Assembly: GCF_020164955.1 (NCBI RefSeq)
Contig: NZ_JAIUHG010000033.1
Location: forward strand, 1-64,000
Source of the DNA: Mesorhizobium sp. CA8
Lineage (GTDB): Bacteria > Pseudomonadota > Alphaproteobacteria > Rhizobiales > Rhizobiaceae
Direction of reading: 5' to 3'
Length of the DNA stretch: 64,000 nt
The notes beneath the pieces are model-generated. The model did not search any database and was not told where the DNA came from. It saw only the letters and a program-made list of their open reading frames with translations. Both the position numbers and the translations under genes were made by a program. Shown in pieces: positions 9,183-17,413 of this stretch. Numbering within the stretch: position 1 is the first letter of the stretch; every line of letters begins with the position of its first letter.

Positions 9183-9826
9183 GGCTTGGGCCCGATCTCG
9201 GCCTCCGCCGGCGTCACCAGCGGCAGGTCCTGCCCGCCTTCGATCGTGTAAGCGCCGAGCACCTTGGCGGTGCGGCCCTCCAGCCCGTCGCGCGGCAACT
9301 TGGACAACACCGTCTTGTCCACATAGGCATTGAAAGCTTTGCCGAACTGGGCGAAGTCGATCTGGTTGGTGAAATCGTTGAACTGTACGAAGTCGAGGCT
9401 GTCGCGCAGGGCGGTGCCGCGCATGGCCGGCCCGATCTGCACCCGCGCATCTGCCTTGCCGTCGCCATCGACGTCGACGTCGATGGTTGCCGCGCGCGAC
9501 TGTGTGTTGGCGGCGACGACCTTGCCTTCGAGGCGCACAGCGAAGGTCCACGGCGAATTCGCCTGTTTCTTCGGATTGCCGTAATTGGAACCGGCTGCGG
9601 CGGGATCGATTTTGGCGAGTGCATGGACCTGTGCGAATGGGCCTGCCTTCTGCTGCAGGTAGGGGATGACTTTCGAGGCCCAGTTATCTTCGACCATCTT
9701 GTCGGGATTGAAGGCAGAGCTGCTGGCGTTATCGCCGCCTTGCGCGGACGGCGTCGGCAGAATCTTACAGGCGCTGAGGCCGACGGCGGCTGTGAGCGCA
9801 ATTAACAGCCAACTCTGCTTGGTCAT
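9179..9826 (-). CDS. DUF2291 family periplasmic lipoprotein of sugar ABC operon
   Basis: 215 residues. The signal peptide ends in the lipobox LSAC (Cys about residue 20 from the ATG at 9826), so the mature protein should be lipid-anchored. The rest matches DUF2291, a family regularly encoded between the binding protein and ATPase of ribose-type importers in Proteobacteria. Its role is unknown; an accessory part in transport or substrate delivery is plausible. It overlaps the ATPase start by 4 nt. Confidence 0.75.
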   Translation of the reverse strand: MTKQSWLLIALTAAVGLSACKILPTPSAQGGDNASSSAFNPDKMVEDNWASKVIPYLQQKAGPFAQVHALAKIDPAAAGSNYGNPKKQANSPWTFAVRLEGKVVAANTQSRAATIDVDVDGDGKADARVQIGPAMRGTALRDSLDFVQFNDFTNQIDFAQFGKAFNAYVDKTVLSKLPRDGLEGRTAKVLGAYTIEGGQDLPLVTPAEAEIGPKP

Positions 9827-9858
9827 GGCAATCAACAATACCCGACAGTGAAATGGAG

Positions 9859-9888
9859 GCGAGGGACGAACGTGCGTTCGTCCCTCGC
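9859..9888 (-). terminator. stem-loop between binding protein and rest of importer operon
   Basis: Perfect 14-bp arms (GCGAGGGACGAACG and its complement) around a TG loop, 18 nt past the binding-protein stop. There is no U-run, so it probably stabilises the upstream message or attenuates rather than fully terminates, giving more binding protein than membrane parts. Confidence 0.7.
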
Positions 9889-9906
9889 AGCTTGCATCGC
9901 GCCAGC

Positions 9907-10848
9907 TCAGTTCTTGAGCGCGAAGGTCTCCAGCTTGGGAGCATTGTCGCCGTTGATCAGGACGCAGTCCATGAGCTGCTTTTCCTTCTCGGGAGACTTC
10001 TTGTTCTTGATGTAGTCATTGGCCTGCTCGACGGCCATCTGCGCCTGGGCGAAGGCCGGCTGGAGCACCGTCGCCTTGATGCCGCCTGAGGTAATGGAGT
10101 CGCGAACGTCGTTCGAACCGTCGAAGCCGACGACGATGACATCCTTGCGCCCGGCGGCTGCCAACGCCGCGTAGGCGCCCATTGCCATGGTGTCGTTGCC
10201 GGAGATCACCCCCTTGACGTTCGGGTTGGCCTGCAGGATCGATTCCATCTTGGAATAGGCCTCAGTCTGGCTCCAGTTGGCCGACTGCTGCGCCACCATC
10301 TTCAGATCTGGATAGTCGTCGATGACGTCGTGATAGCCCTTGGAGCGGATGCCGGCATTGGTGTCGGATTCCTTGCCGACCAGCTCGACATAATTACCCT
10401 TCTCGCCCATCAGCTTGACGAACTCCTGCGCCCCGAGCTGGGCGCCCTGATAGTTGTTGGAGACGATCTGTGCGACGGCAACGCCGGTGGCGTTGATCTC
10501 GCGGTCGATCAGGAAAGAGGGGACCCCCGCGTCCTTGGCCTTCTGCACGGCGGCAACGGTGGCGTCGGCGCCGGCATTGTCGAGGATGATCGCCTTGGCG
10601 CCGCGGCCGATCGCCGTGTCGATCAACTGCGATTGCTTGTTGGCGTCGTCGTCATGGACCAGCACCAGCGTCTCGTAGCCGAGTTCCTTGGCCTTCGCCT
10701 CGGCGCCGACGGCCTCCGCCTTGAAGAACGGATTGTCATGCGAAGGCGTGATGATCGCGATCAGGTCCGCCGCATAGGCGGGCATCGCCGTGCCGATAGC
10801 CAGCATGCCGGCAAAAGCCGCCAGCGTCATTCTGCGAGTGAGTTTCAT
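9907..10848 (-). CDS. sugar ABC transporter substrate-binding protein (RbsB family)
   Basis: 313 residues. The N-terminal signal peptide MKLTRRMTLAAFAGMLAIGT ends near AYAA, so it is periplasmic. The mature part has the Peripla_BP_4 pattern: IAIITPSHDNPFFKA at the start and VISGNDTMAMGAYAAL in the second lobe. The ATG at 10848 has a GGGAGG ribosome site. It is the first gene of the leftward importer-apsD-apnL operon. D-apiose is the most likely ligand, but D-ribose-like sugars cannot be excluded. Confidence 0.88.
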   Translation of the reverse strand: MKLTRRMTLAAFAGMLAIGTAMPAYAADLIAIITPSHDNPFFKAEAVGAEAKAKELGYETLVLVHDDDANKQSQLIDTAIGRGAKAIILDNAGADATVAAVQKAKDAGVPSFLIDREINATGVAVAQIVSNNYQGAQLGAQEFVKLMGEKGNYVELVGKESDTNAGIRSKGYHDVIDDYPDLKMVAQQSANWSQTEAYSKMESILQANPNVKGVISGNDTMAMGAYAALAAAGRKDVIVVGFDGSNDVRDSITSGGIKATVLQPAFAQAQMAVEQANDYIKNKKSPEKEKQLMDCVLINGDNAPKLETFALKN

Positions 10849-11058
10849 GATGTCCTCCCGTGAAAAACCCTGCCTCGAAACGGTCCGAGGCGGTTGTCTG
10901 CGTTTGAATTCGTCAGGCGGGTGCAGGCTGCACCGTTCAGATTGACGACGTTCGCCGGCTTTTATCCGAACCAATCCGCGCTGCCGGCACCCCGATATTC
11001 CTCCGCTCGTCCCGCTGCGGATTCCCAGCGACCCCAAGCAGGATCAGCTAATGCCAAC

Positions 11059-11077
11059 TGGTATGATGAGTCAACCA
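11059..11077. promoter_or_regulatory. candidate GntR operator before the RbsB-type importer operon
   Basis: TGGTATGATGAGTCAACCA, a 19-bp box with TGGT/ACCA arms around an 11-bp centre. It has the same spacing and nearly the same left half as the box at 12001. It lies about 210 bp upstream of the binding-protein start, leaving room for a leader, in the gap between apnO and that gene. Confidence 0.6.
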
Positions 11078-11115
11078 CAAATTCAGGTGACATGTACCTG
11101 ATAGAGCTGGCGATC

Positions 11116-11943
11116 TCAGGTGATGCGCTGAATGCTTGCGGCGATCTCCTGCGGCTCAAAAACGCGCTTCCAGTCGTCGCGCATCAGCGCCGGCTTGCCG
11201 AACTCGATCGCCTTGTTGCAGGCGTCGGAGAACACGCCCTTGGTTTCGCCGAAGATGACGGCGCCGAGCACGTTCATATGGCCAAGCAGGAAATCCAGCG
11301 CCGCCTGCCGGTCGACGCCGCGCGCCACAACCTCGTCGAGGGCCTCCTTCATGACGACGAGCAGCGAAGCGCACACCGTTTCGGAGAGCCCCGGCTCAAG
11401 CAACGCCATCTGCTCAACGGTCACGCGGTGCGAGCGCATCACCGGGGCCCAAATGATCCGGGCGATCCTTTCGCCCTTGGCGTAGTCCTCTTCCGGTCCC
11501 TGCATCAGGGCGCTCACGAAATGCTGCTTGGCCTTTACGCCACCGAAGAAGTCCTTCTTGGCCGCCATGTCGGTCTCGTCGTTGAAGATTGGCGGATGGC
11601 AGGGATGTGTGACGAAGTAGGTGAGGTCGGGACGGTTGGGCAGGTGGCCGGCGAAAGGTGCGGCTGCGTCGAGAACTATCACCATTGTGCCAGGCGAAAG
11701 CTTGCTTTCGATGCCGGCGGCAACCTTGCCGATATGTGTATCAGGAACTGCCAGGATGACGGCGTCGGCGCCGTTTAGCGCCTGGTCGACGCCCACCGTG
11801 TCGATGCCAAGGCCCGATTTCAGCCGCTCCTGACCCGTCTCGCTGATTTCGACATGGCGGATTTCATAAGGGGAACCACGAAAATTGGTGGCCAATCGAT
11901 AGCCCATTTTCCCGCCCGCACCAAAAAGCGCAATCGTTGTCAT
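11116..11943 (-). CDS. apnO: D-apionate oxidoisomerase (6-phosphogluconate-dehydrogenase-like)
   Basis: 275 residues. It opens with a Rossmann fold, GAGGKMG at residues 8-14. The body contains THPCHPPIFND and a helical C-terminal domain with GHMNVLGAVIFGE, as in the family of NAD(P)-binding phosphogluconate-dehydrogenase-like proteins that includes ApnO. The known reaction is NAD+-dependent oxidation and isomerisation of D-apionate to 3-oxo-isoapionate, the substrate of OiaK. It is a separate leftward unit with its own operator-like box 58 bp upstream. The assignment rests on family look plus locus context. Confidence 0.78.
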   Translation of the reverse strand: MTTIALFGAGGKMGYRLATNFRGSPYEIRHVEISETGQERLKSGLGIDTVGVDQALNGADAVILAVPDTHIGKVAAGIESKLSPGTMVIVLDAAAPFAGHLPNRPDLTYFVTHPCHPPIFNDETDMAAKKDFFGGVKAKQHFVSALMQGPEEDYAKGERIARIIWAPVMRSHRVTVEQMALLEPGLSETVCASLLVVMKEALDEVVARGVDRQAALDFLLGHMNVLGAVIFGETKGVFSDACNKAIEFGKPALMRDDWKRVFEPQEIAASIQRIT

Positions 11944-12000
11944 CGAACCCTGCTCCTGATGTTCAGACGATCGACCGCGGCCGATTCATCATCTTCATAC

Positions 12001-12019
12001 TGGTATGATCACTCTACCA
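12001..12019. promoter_or_regulatory. candidate GntR operator before apnO
   Basis: TGGTATGATCACTCTACCA, 19 bp, with TGGT and ACCA arms 11 bp apart exactly as in the box at 11059. It is centred about 67 bp before the apnO start, a normal repressor position. Confidence 0.6.
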
Positions 12020-12051
12020 CATTTGGCAAGAGGAATCGTGTATCGCTGCCG

Positions 12052-13089
12052 TTATTCGGGTCGGGTCGGCGCGGCCCCAGCCGCTGCCTTCGCCGAGGTC
12101 TGCTCGCTCTCAGCGGAATCGACGGACGCGCGCCGCGCCAATGCCTGCCGACCCGCCAGGGCCAGCACGAAGATGACAACGATGCCCTGCACGATGTCCT
12201 GAACGCCAGGTGGCAGGCCGATGATCTGCATGGTGGTGACGATCAGGATGAGCAGGATGCTGGCAAAGAGCGTGCCGAGCGCGGTCGCCGCGCCCCCGAA
12301 GATCAATGTTCCGCCGAGCACAACTGCTGCGATCGATTGCAACAGATAGGGCTGGCCCATCTCGAGGAAGGCTCCGCCAATATAAGCGCCGAGCAGCAGG
12401 CCATCGAGTGAAGCCAGCACCGAGGAGATCACGAAGGCTGACGCGATCACCGGTCCGTTGCGGATTCCGGCAAGCCGCGCTGCGGCTCGGTTCTGGCCGA
12501 CTGCCGAGAGGAGCTGTCCGAACACGGTGTAGCGCAGCACGAACGACGTTGTGGCTACGCCCAGGATGGCGACGATAGCCATGATCGGCACATCGCCGAT
12601 GCGTCCCGTCGCAACATCCTTGAGAGCAGGGCTCACCGCAAAGCCCGGTATCGCTTTGTTCGACAGCAGCGTCGCGGTCGCAAGCACATAGCCGGTCGCG
12701 AGCGTTGCGATGATTGCTGGGATGCCAAGCACGACGACGAGCAGTGAATTGAGCGCTCCGACCGCAAGCCCAAGCACGATGGCGATGACAACGCCAATGG
12801 CGAGGTTCGCATCCTGGCCTTTGACGGTGAGCAGCGCGACGAACGCGCTGAGCGTGATCACCGACGCCACGGACAGGTCGATGTTGCCGCGCCCGGTGGT
12901 CACCACGAACATCTGGCCGATGCCGACAACCGTTAGGAACGATGCGGACAGCATGACGCCCGACAGGCTGGACAGGCTGAAGCGGCTGGTGACGAAGGAA
13001 AGCAGCAGCCACAAAAAAAGCACTCCGACCGCCGACCACACCCAGCGGTTCCGCTGCGCCCAGATGCTGAAGCCGGCTAGTGCGTTCAT
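12052..13089 (-). CDS. sugar ABC transporter permease (CUT2 class), second importer
   Basis: 345 residues, many hydrophobic segments. It contains the VVGIGQMFVVTTGRGNIDLS block that replaces the usual GGIDLS of RbsC-type permeases, and the loop AVGQNRAAARLAGI. Its ATG overlaps the stop of the fused ATPase-permease gene by 4 nt. It would be the second permease half of an importer whose other half is fused to the ATPase. The C-terminal tail after about residue 320 is Ala/Ser-rich and cytoplasmic. Confidence 0.88.
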   Translation of the reverse strand: MNALAGFSIWAQRNRWVWSAVGVLFLWLLLSFVTSRFSLSSLSGVMLSASFLTVVGIGQMFVVTTGRGNIDLSVASVITLSAFVALLTVKGQDANLAIGVVIAIVLGLAVGALNSLLVVVLGIPAIIATLATGYVLATATLLSNKAIPGFAVSPALKDVATGRIGDVPIMAIVAILGVATTSFVLRYTVFGQLLSAVGQNRAAARLAGIRNGPVIASAFVISSVLASLDGLLLGAYIGGAFLEMGQPYLLQSIAAVVLGGTLIFGGAATALGTLFASILLILIVTTMQIIGLPPGVQDIVQGIVVIFVLALAGRQALARRASVDSAESEQTSAKAAAGAAPTRPE

Positions 13090-15566
13090 TGCTCGCTCCT
13101 GCGATCGGCGGTCAGGCTGCGCAGCGTCAGCAACGCGATCAGGATCAGGCCTTGCGTGGCGGCGTTGTAGTCACTGCTGACGCTCAGCGTGCCGAGCAAC
13201 GCACCGATCAGCGACAGCGTCACCGCGCCGGCGACGGCGCCGACCGGCGAGATGATCCCCCCGAGAAGCGAGCAGCCGCCCATCACGACCGCGGCGACGC
13301 TGAGAAGCATGTATGAATTGCCCGAATTGATGTCGCTTGCAGTGTTGATGGCCGTCAGCGATAGGCCGGCGGCGGCAGCGAACAATCCGGCGATGAGATA
13401 GCGCACCAGCGCATAGCGCGTCGGCGACCATCCCGACCGTATCATCGCCGCGGGATTGTTGCCGAACCCGCGCAACACCACGCCAAGCGGCAACCGGTCG
13501 ATGGTCAGTATGATCAGCGCCACAGCCGCGATGAGGATGATCGAAGTTGGCACGAAGCCGACCGACCAGTTGAAAAGGCTCGACAGCCAATCCGGACTCG
13601 TGCCGCCCGGCGTAGGTTGCAGGGCATAGCCTATTCCTACCCAGATGAAGGACGCGCCGAGCGTGACCACGATCGCGGGGATCTTGCGCGCTTGAATAAG
13701 CCCGCCAAGCCCGGCATAGGCAGCAACGGCCGCCGCCAACGTCAGCGCGCCAAGCCATGGCTGATCGTAGAGCAGGGTGGCGCTGAGCACACTAACCAGT
13801 CCGGCGAAGGCGCCGACGCCGAGATCGATCTCGCTGCCGCCGACGATGAGCATCTGCGCAGCGGTTACCAACACCAGCGACAATGCTGGCATCAGCAACA
13901 GATCGACCCCGAAAGTCGAGGCGACCGCCGGATTGATGGCGATCATGATGGCGAGCACTGCGGCAAGCCCAATGAATGGCGCAGCGTTGACCAGCTTGCG
14001 ACCGAGCCCGGCCATTGCGGTCTGGCTTCGCGCGATGCTTGCCCGTTTATCCGTCTCCTGTACGAAGGAGGCCCCGACGATCGCCGACTCGGTGATTGCG
14101 TCGCCTCGCAATTCCTTCACGATCCGGCCGCCGGAGAACACCAACACGCGGTCGCAGGCCAGCAATTCGGCGTCTTCGGTCGTGTGCCAGACCAGCACGC
14201 GGCCGCCGCGCGCGACCTCATTGCAGAGGCGATAGAAGTCCTGCTTGGTGGCGATGTCGACGCCCCGCGTCGGATCGTCGAGCAGAACGATCGGCGTGTC
14301 GGCCACCAGAGCCCGCGCCACCAGCGCCTTCTGCTGGTTGCCGCCGCTGAGCTCGGTGATGTTGGACTGGAAGCGCCTGTCGTCGAGCCGCAGGCGGCTG
14401 GCGGCGCCCGAGCCCTTGGCGTGGTTGGCTTTGTCGGAAACGACGCCAAGCGCCGAACGACGGACAACCGCGCCGATGCTGATGTTTCCAAGCACGCTCC
14501 ACAGCGGGAACACGCCTTCCTTCTGTCGATCGCCGGCGATGAAAGCCGCGTCCGCATGCCTGGTGACGGGCGCGTGTTGCTTCCGGTCGGGTTTGAAGAT
14601 CGCGTGCAGCAATTCCTTCTGCCCGGAGCCTTCGAGACCTGCGAGTCCCACGATCTCGCCGCGCACGATTTCGACGTCATGGCCGAGCCCGGACGTCAGC
14701 GGCCCGGAGAGCCGCACCAGCACATCCTGCGAGGATGCGGTGGACACTGTGTGCTGGTGGACCGGATCGGTGTCGCCGCCCATCAGTTGCACAAGCCGTC
14801 CTGTCGAGGCGTCCGCGGCATGGCCCTGCCAGGCGGTGCGACCGTTGCGCAACACCATCACCTGCGTGGCGATGTCGATGATCTCCTGCAGCTTATGGCT
14901 GATGAAGATAAAGGACAGTCCGGCTTTTGCTTTTTCGCGAACAAAGGCCCTCAACTGCTTCGAGCGATCGAGATCGAGTGACGACGTCGGCTCGTCCAGC
15001 ACGATGAGTTTGACGCCGGGGGTCGCCGCAGCGCGCGCTATCTCCACCATCTGTCGTTCGGCGATGGTGAGGTGTCCGACCTCGGCGTCGGCACTGATGC
15101 CGTTGCCGGGGAAGACGGCATCGAGCGCCGCGCGGGCGCGGGTGCGGTAGAGCGCACGCCAGCCCGGGCGGCTTGCCGAGTCGCCTGGGCTTTCCAGGAA
15201 AAAATTCTCGGCGACGGACAGGTTGGCGCACAGCGATAGCTCCTGGTGCACCATGCGGATGCCGCGCCGCTGCGCTTCGCCGGTGTCGTAGCCGGCGAAA
15301 GCCACCTCTGTCCCGGCAAAGGAAATCGAGCCGAGCGTCGGCCACATCGCGCCACACAGGATGCGCATCAGCGTCGATTTTCCGGCCCCGTTGCCACCGA
15401 CCAGCCCGATCACGTCGCCTGCGCAGACGGTAAGATCAATTCCTGCATTGGCGAGTGTCGGTCCAAAACTCTTGGTGATCCCGCTAAGCGAAACCACACT
15501 TGGCCTGGCAAAAGCCGCATGCGTCGCTGATGCGGCGTCCTGACCGGCAAGGGCAGGGTGGGACAT
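13086..15566 (-). CDS. fused ABC ATPase (tandem) - permease protein of sugar importer
   Basis: 826 residues. Residues about 24-250 form ABC domain 1 (Walker A GGNGAGKST at 57-65, Walker B LIVLDEPTSSLD). Residues about 285-510 form domain 2 (signature LSGGNQQK, Walker B IVLLDDPTRGVD, no classical Walker A, as usual). From about residue 535 to the end there is a CUT2 permease with TAAQMLIVGGSEIDLGVGA. No stop or frameshift separates the parts; the linker is ETDKRASIARSQTAMAGLGR. RbsA and RbsC are normally separate proteins, so this is a natural ATPase-permease fusion paired with the permease at 12052. Domain 1 has LTIAERQ in place of a canonical LSGGQ, which is common in RbsA. Confidence 0.88.
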   Translation of the reverse strand: MSHPALAGQDAASATHAAFARPSVVSLSGITKSFGPTLANAGIDLTVCAGDVIGLVGGNGAGKSTLMRILCGAMWPTLGSISFAGTEVAFAGYDTGEAQRRGIRMVHQELSLCANLSVAENFFLESPGDSASRPGWRALYRTRARAALDAVFPGNGISADAEVGHLTIAERQMVEIARAAATPGVKLIVLDEPTSSLDLDRSKQLRAFVREKAKAGLSFIFISHKLQEIIDIATQVMVLRNGRTAWQGHAADASTGRLVQLMGGDTDPVHQHTVSTASSQDVLVRLSGPLTSGLGHDVEIVRGEIVGLAGLEGSGQKELLHAIFKPDRKQHAPVTRHADAAFIAGDRQKEGVFPLWSVLGNISIGAVVRRSALGVVSDKANHAKGSGAASRLRLDDRRFQSNITELSGGNQQKALVARALVADTPIVLLDDPTRGVDIATKQDFYRLCNEVARGGRVLVWHTTEDAELLACDRVLVFSGGRIVKELRGDAITESAIVGASFVQETDKRASIARSQTAMAGLGRKLVNAAPFIGLAAVLAIMIAINPAVASTFGVDLLLMPALSLVLVTAAQMLIVGGSEIDLGVGAFAGLVSVLSATLLYDQPWLGALTLAAAVAAYAGLGGLIQARKIPAIVVTLGASFIWVGIGYALQPTPGGTSPDWLSSLFNWSVGFVPTSIILIAAVALIILTIDRLPLGVVLRGFGNNPAAMIRSGWSPTRYALVRYLIAGLFAAAAGLSLTAINTASDINSGNSYMLLSVAAVVMGGCSLLGGIISPVGAVAGAVTLSLIGALLGTLSVSSDYNAATQGLILIALLTLRSLTADRRSEQ

Positions 15567-15591
15567 TCGTCCTCCGCTTTCTTCAAGGCTA

Positions 15592-15623
15592 GATCGGGCG
15601 CGGCCTTTCGCTGACGCCCGATC
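15592..15623 (-). terminator. stem-loop between second binding protein and fused ABC gene
   Basis: Arms GATCGGGCG and CGCCCGATC (9 bp) around a 14-nt loop, 18 nt past the binding-protein stop and 26 nt before the next start. It is likely an attenuating or mRNA-protecting hairpin inside the operon. Confidence 0.55.
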
Positions 15624-15640
15624 GAAGTCGCCTGACAGCC

Positions 15641-16663
15641 TTATTTGCTGAGCAGGTTCTGCTTGACCCAGTCCAGCGAATAACTCGGGCTGATGATCTG
15701 GCCGCCCGGCAGCTTCGAATAGTCCTTGAGGTTGCTGGCATTGACCGTTGCCACCGGCATGATCATCAGCTTGGGCGCCTTGGCACCTTTCAGCAGCGAC
15801 AGGCCAAGCCAGAATGCGGCGCCGCCAATGCCCGGCGTGGTGTTCATCGACACCGTCTGGTAACCGTTCTTGGCATTCTCCTCAGCCCACCACTTGACGA
15901 AATCGGTGCCGCCGCCGCCTTCGATGATCGGCATCTTGTTCTTGTACTCGCCGCCATACTGGATGAAGGCCTGTGTGATGCCGACATCGTCGCTGCCGCC
16001 CTGGCCAAGCACCGCGTCGACATGGGGCAGGGATGGCAGGACATTGGCGATGGCCGACTGCGCCACAGAGGCCGTTGCCTGGCCGTAGACCGTGGCCACC
16101 ACCTTGATGTTGGGATATTTGGCCAGCACCGACTGCTGTGCGTTGAACATGTCGTTGTCGGGCGCCGAGCCCTTCACGCCGCGTACCTGAATGACGTTGC
16201 CCTTGCCGCCGAGCATCTTGAAGACGGCCTCAGCCTGGGCTGCTTTGTAGCCCTTGAAGTCGAAATTGAGCTGGTAGTTGCATGGCGCCGAAGCAACCGA
16301 GTCGAAGGAGATGACGATTATGCCGGCCTTGCAGGCCTTCTCGATGACACCGTTGACTGCGGTCTCGGAAGCAGCATCGACGGCGAGCACATCCACCCTC
16401 TTCAGGATCAGTTCGGCAATCTGGCTGTTCTGCTGTGCCACCGACCCATCGCCGTTCATGATGATGTAATCGGCGATCTGCCCTTTGGCTTTGGCCTCCT
16501 TGGCCGAAGCCTCAAATGCTTCCACCATCTGATGGCGCCACGTATTACCATAATAGGCGTTGGCCAGCGCGATAACCGGCGCGTCGGGCGACGCCATGGC
16601 CGGCGCAACCGAAACGCTGGCAAACGCGGCGCCGGCGAGCGCCGCAACAACTGCAGACTTCAT
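15641..16663 (-). CDS. sugar ABC transporter substrate-binding protein, second importer
   Basis: 340 residues from the ATG at 16663, which has a GGGAGGAAG ribosome site; a TTG 15 nt earlier overlaps that site and is rejected. The signal peptide ends near PAMAS. The mature part starts VIALANAYYGNTWRHQM and has the two-lobe Peripla_BP_4 layout. It leads the leftward operon binding protein, fused ATPase-permease, permease. A GGTAT-repeat box lies 74 bp upstream, tying it to the apiose regulon. Its ligand may be D-apiose, apionate or a related branched sugar; the sequence does not decide. Confidence 0.88.
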   Translation of the reverse strand: MKSAVVAALAGAAFASVSVAPAMASPDAPVIALANAYYGNTWRHQMVEAFEASAKEAKAKGQIADYIIMNGDGSVAQQNSQIAELILKRVDVLAVDAASETAVNGVIEKACKAGIIVISFDSVASAPCNYQLNFDFKGYKAAQAEAVFKMLGGKGNVIQVRGVKGSAPDNDMFNAQQSVLAKYPNIKVVATVYGQATASVAQSAIANVLPSLPHVDAVLGQGGSDDVGITQAFIQYGGEYKNKMPIIEGGGGTDFVKWWAEENAKNGYQTVSMNTTPGIGGAAFWLGLSLLKGAKAPKLMIMPVATVNASNLKDYSKLPGGQIISPSYSLDWVKQNLLSK

Positions 16664-16736
16664 GATACTTCCTCCCAATTACACCGCCACACGGTCGGCC
16701 TTCTTACATTTCCCTACGGCGCCTCTCCCGAAGACA

Positions 16737-16767
16737 CCATACCATCTACATGTTATACCAGCATACC
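16737..16767. promoter_or_regulatory. GGTAT-repeat box before second importer operon
   Basis: On the minus strand, three GGTAT units occur in 31 bp: GGTATGC, TGGTATAAC and TGGTATGG. The repeat resembles the other boxes of the locus and the GGTATA repeats bound by NanR. It starts 74 bp upstream of the second binding-protein gene. Confidence 0.55.
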
Positions 16768-16942
16768 TCCAAGAAGCAAGCCGGGCTGGTATCCTCGGTC
16801 GATCTGAGATGACGGCCCCGCTCAGGAGTGACGAGAGCGGCAGGCTTACTTCCGGGAACTCATCTTCCCTGTCACCGACTCAGGGATTGGTTTGTGGCCG
16901 AGTTGGCCGAGCGCCGGCAACCAGATGGGCGAAGGCGGAGGG

Positions 16943-17012
16943 AATGAAGCAGATTGACTTCTTCTATTCGGGAGCGGCTATGCCTATCTGTCGGTGATGC
17001 GCAGCCCAACTC
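16943..17012 (+). pseudogene. possible remnant of a DsbA-family / 2-hydroxychromene-2-carboxylate isomerase N-terminus
   Basis: A good ribosome site (GGAGGGA) precedes an ATG giving MKQIDFFYS. After a frame change of one base it continues SGYAYLSVMR, which together resemble the start of DsbA-like isomerases (IDFFYS..S-Y-YL). No continuation is readable downstream. The match is short, so the call is weak. Confidence 0.25.
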
Positions 17013-17152
17013 GCGACGGTGGGCAAGCAAGATTGACCAATTGATGCCGATAGTTGCTGAAACCAAGCAGCTTTCGACTGGCGAAATTCTTTTGGAAATC
17101 ACGATCGAAAATCTCTGACGGATCGCGGAGACGGTTCTCCTTCACGTGCAAA

Positions 17153-17268
17153 AGATTTCGCGCTTGGAACTCAATTCGTTACCATCCCTTAGAACATCGA
17201 GTTGAATGACAGCGAGGACCGTGGAGTAGCATGGGGTAGCAGAGTAAGCGAATTGGAGGCCAGCGATA
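17153..17268 (+). repeat. imperfect direct repeat, copy 1
   Basis: About 115 bp that align along their whole length with 17871-17990. Shared stretches include ATCGAGTT, GTAGCA/GTAGTA, GATAGCAGAG/GGTAGCAGAG, AGGCCA and CGATA. By eye roughly two thirds of positions match. It ends about 145 bp before the VOC gene. Confidence 0.5.
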
Positions 17269-17413
17269 AATCAGCGACGCGGCTCCGCAGGCCGTAGAAA
17301 GCTAGGTCGTGTTCTCATCAGTCGGCCGGCCGACTGTTGGCCGTGATCCCCAATGCCAAGGAACCACATTCCCATTGGCCGGTTCACTTTCTACGGTGAA
17401 AGGAGCACGGGCC

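Larger units (their letters stand above)
16768..17413. other. long intergenic region with decayed sequence
   Basis: About 650 bp between the apiose locus and the VOC gene with no intact gene. It contains a short frameshifted coding remnant near 16943, the first copy of a diverged direct repeat (17153-17268), and otherwise no recognisable structure. Its codon pattern and lower GC suggest a junction left by old insertions or deletions. Confidence 0.5.
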
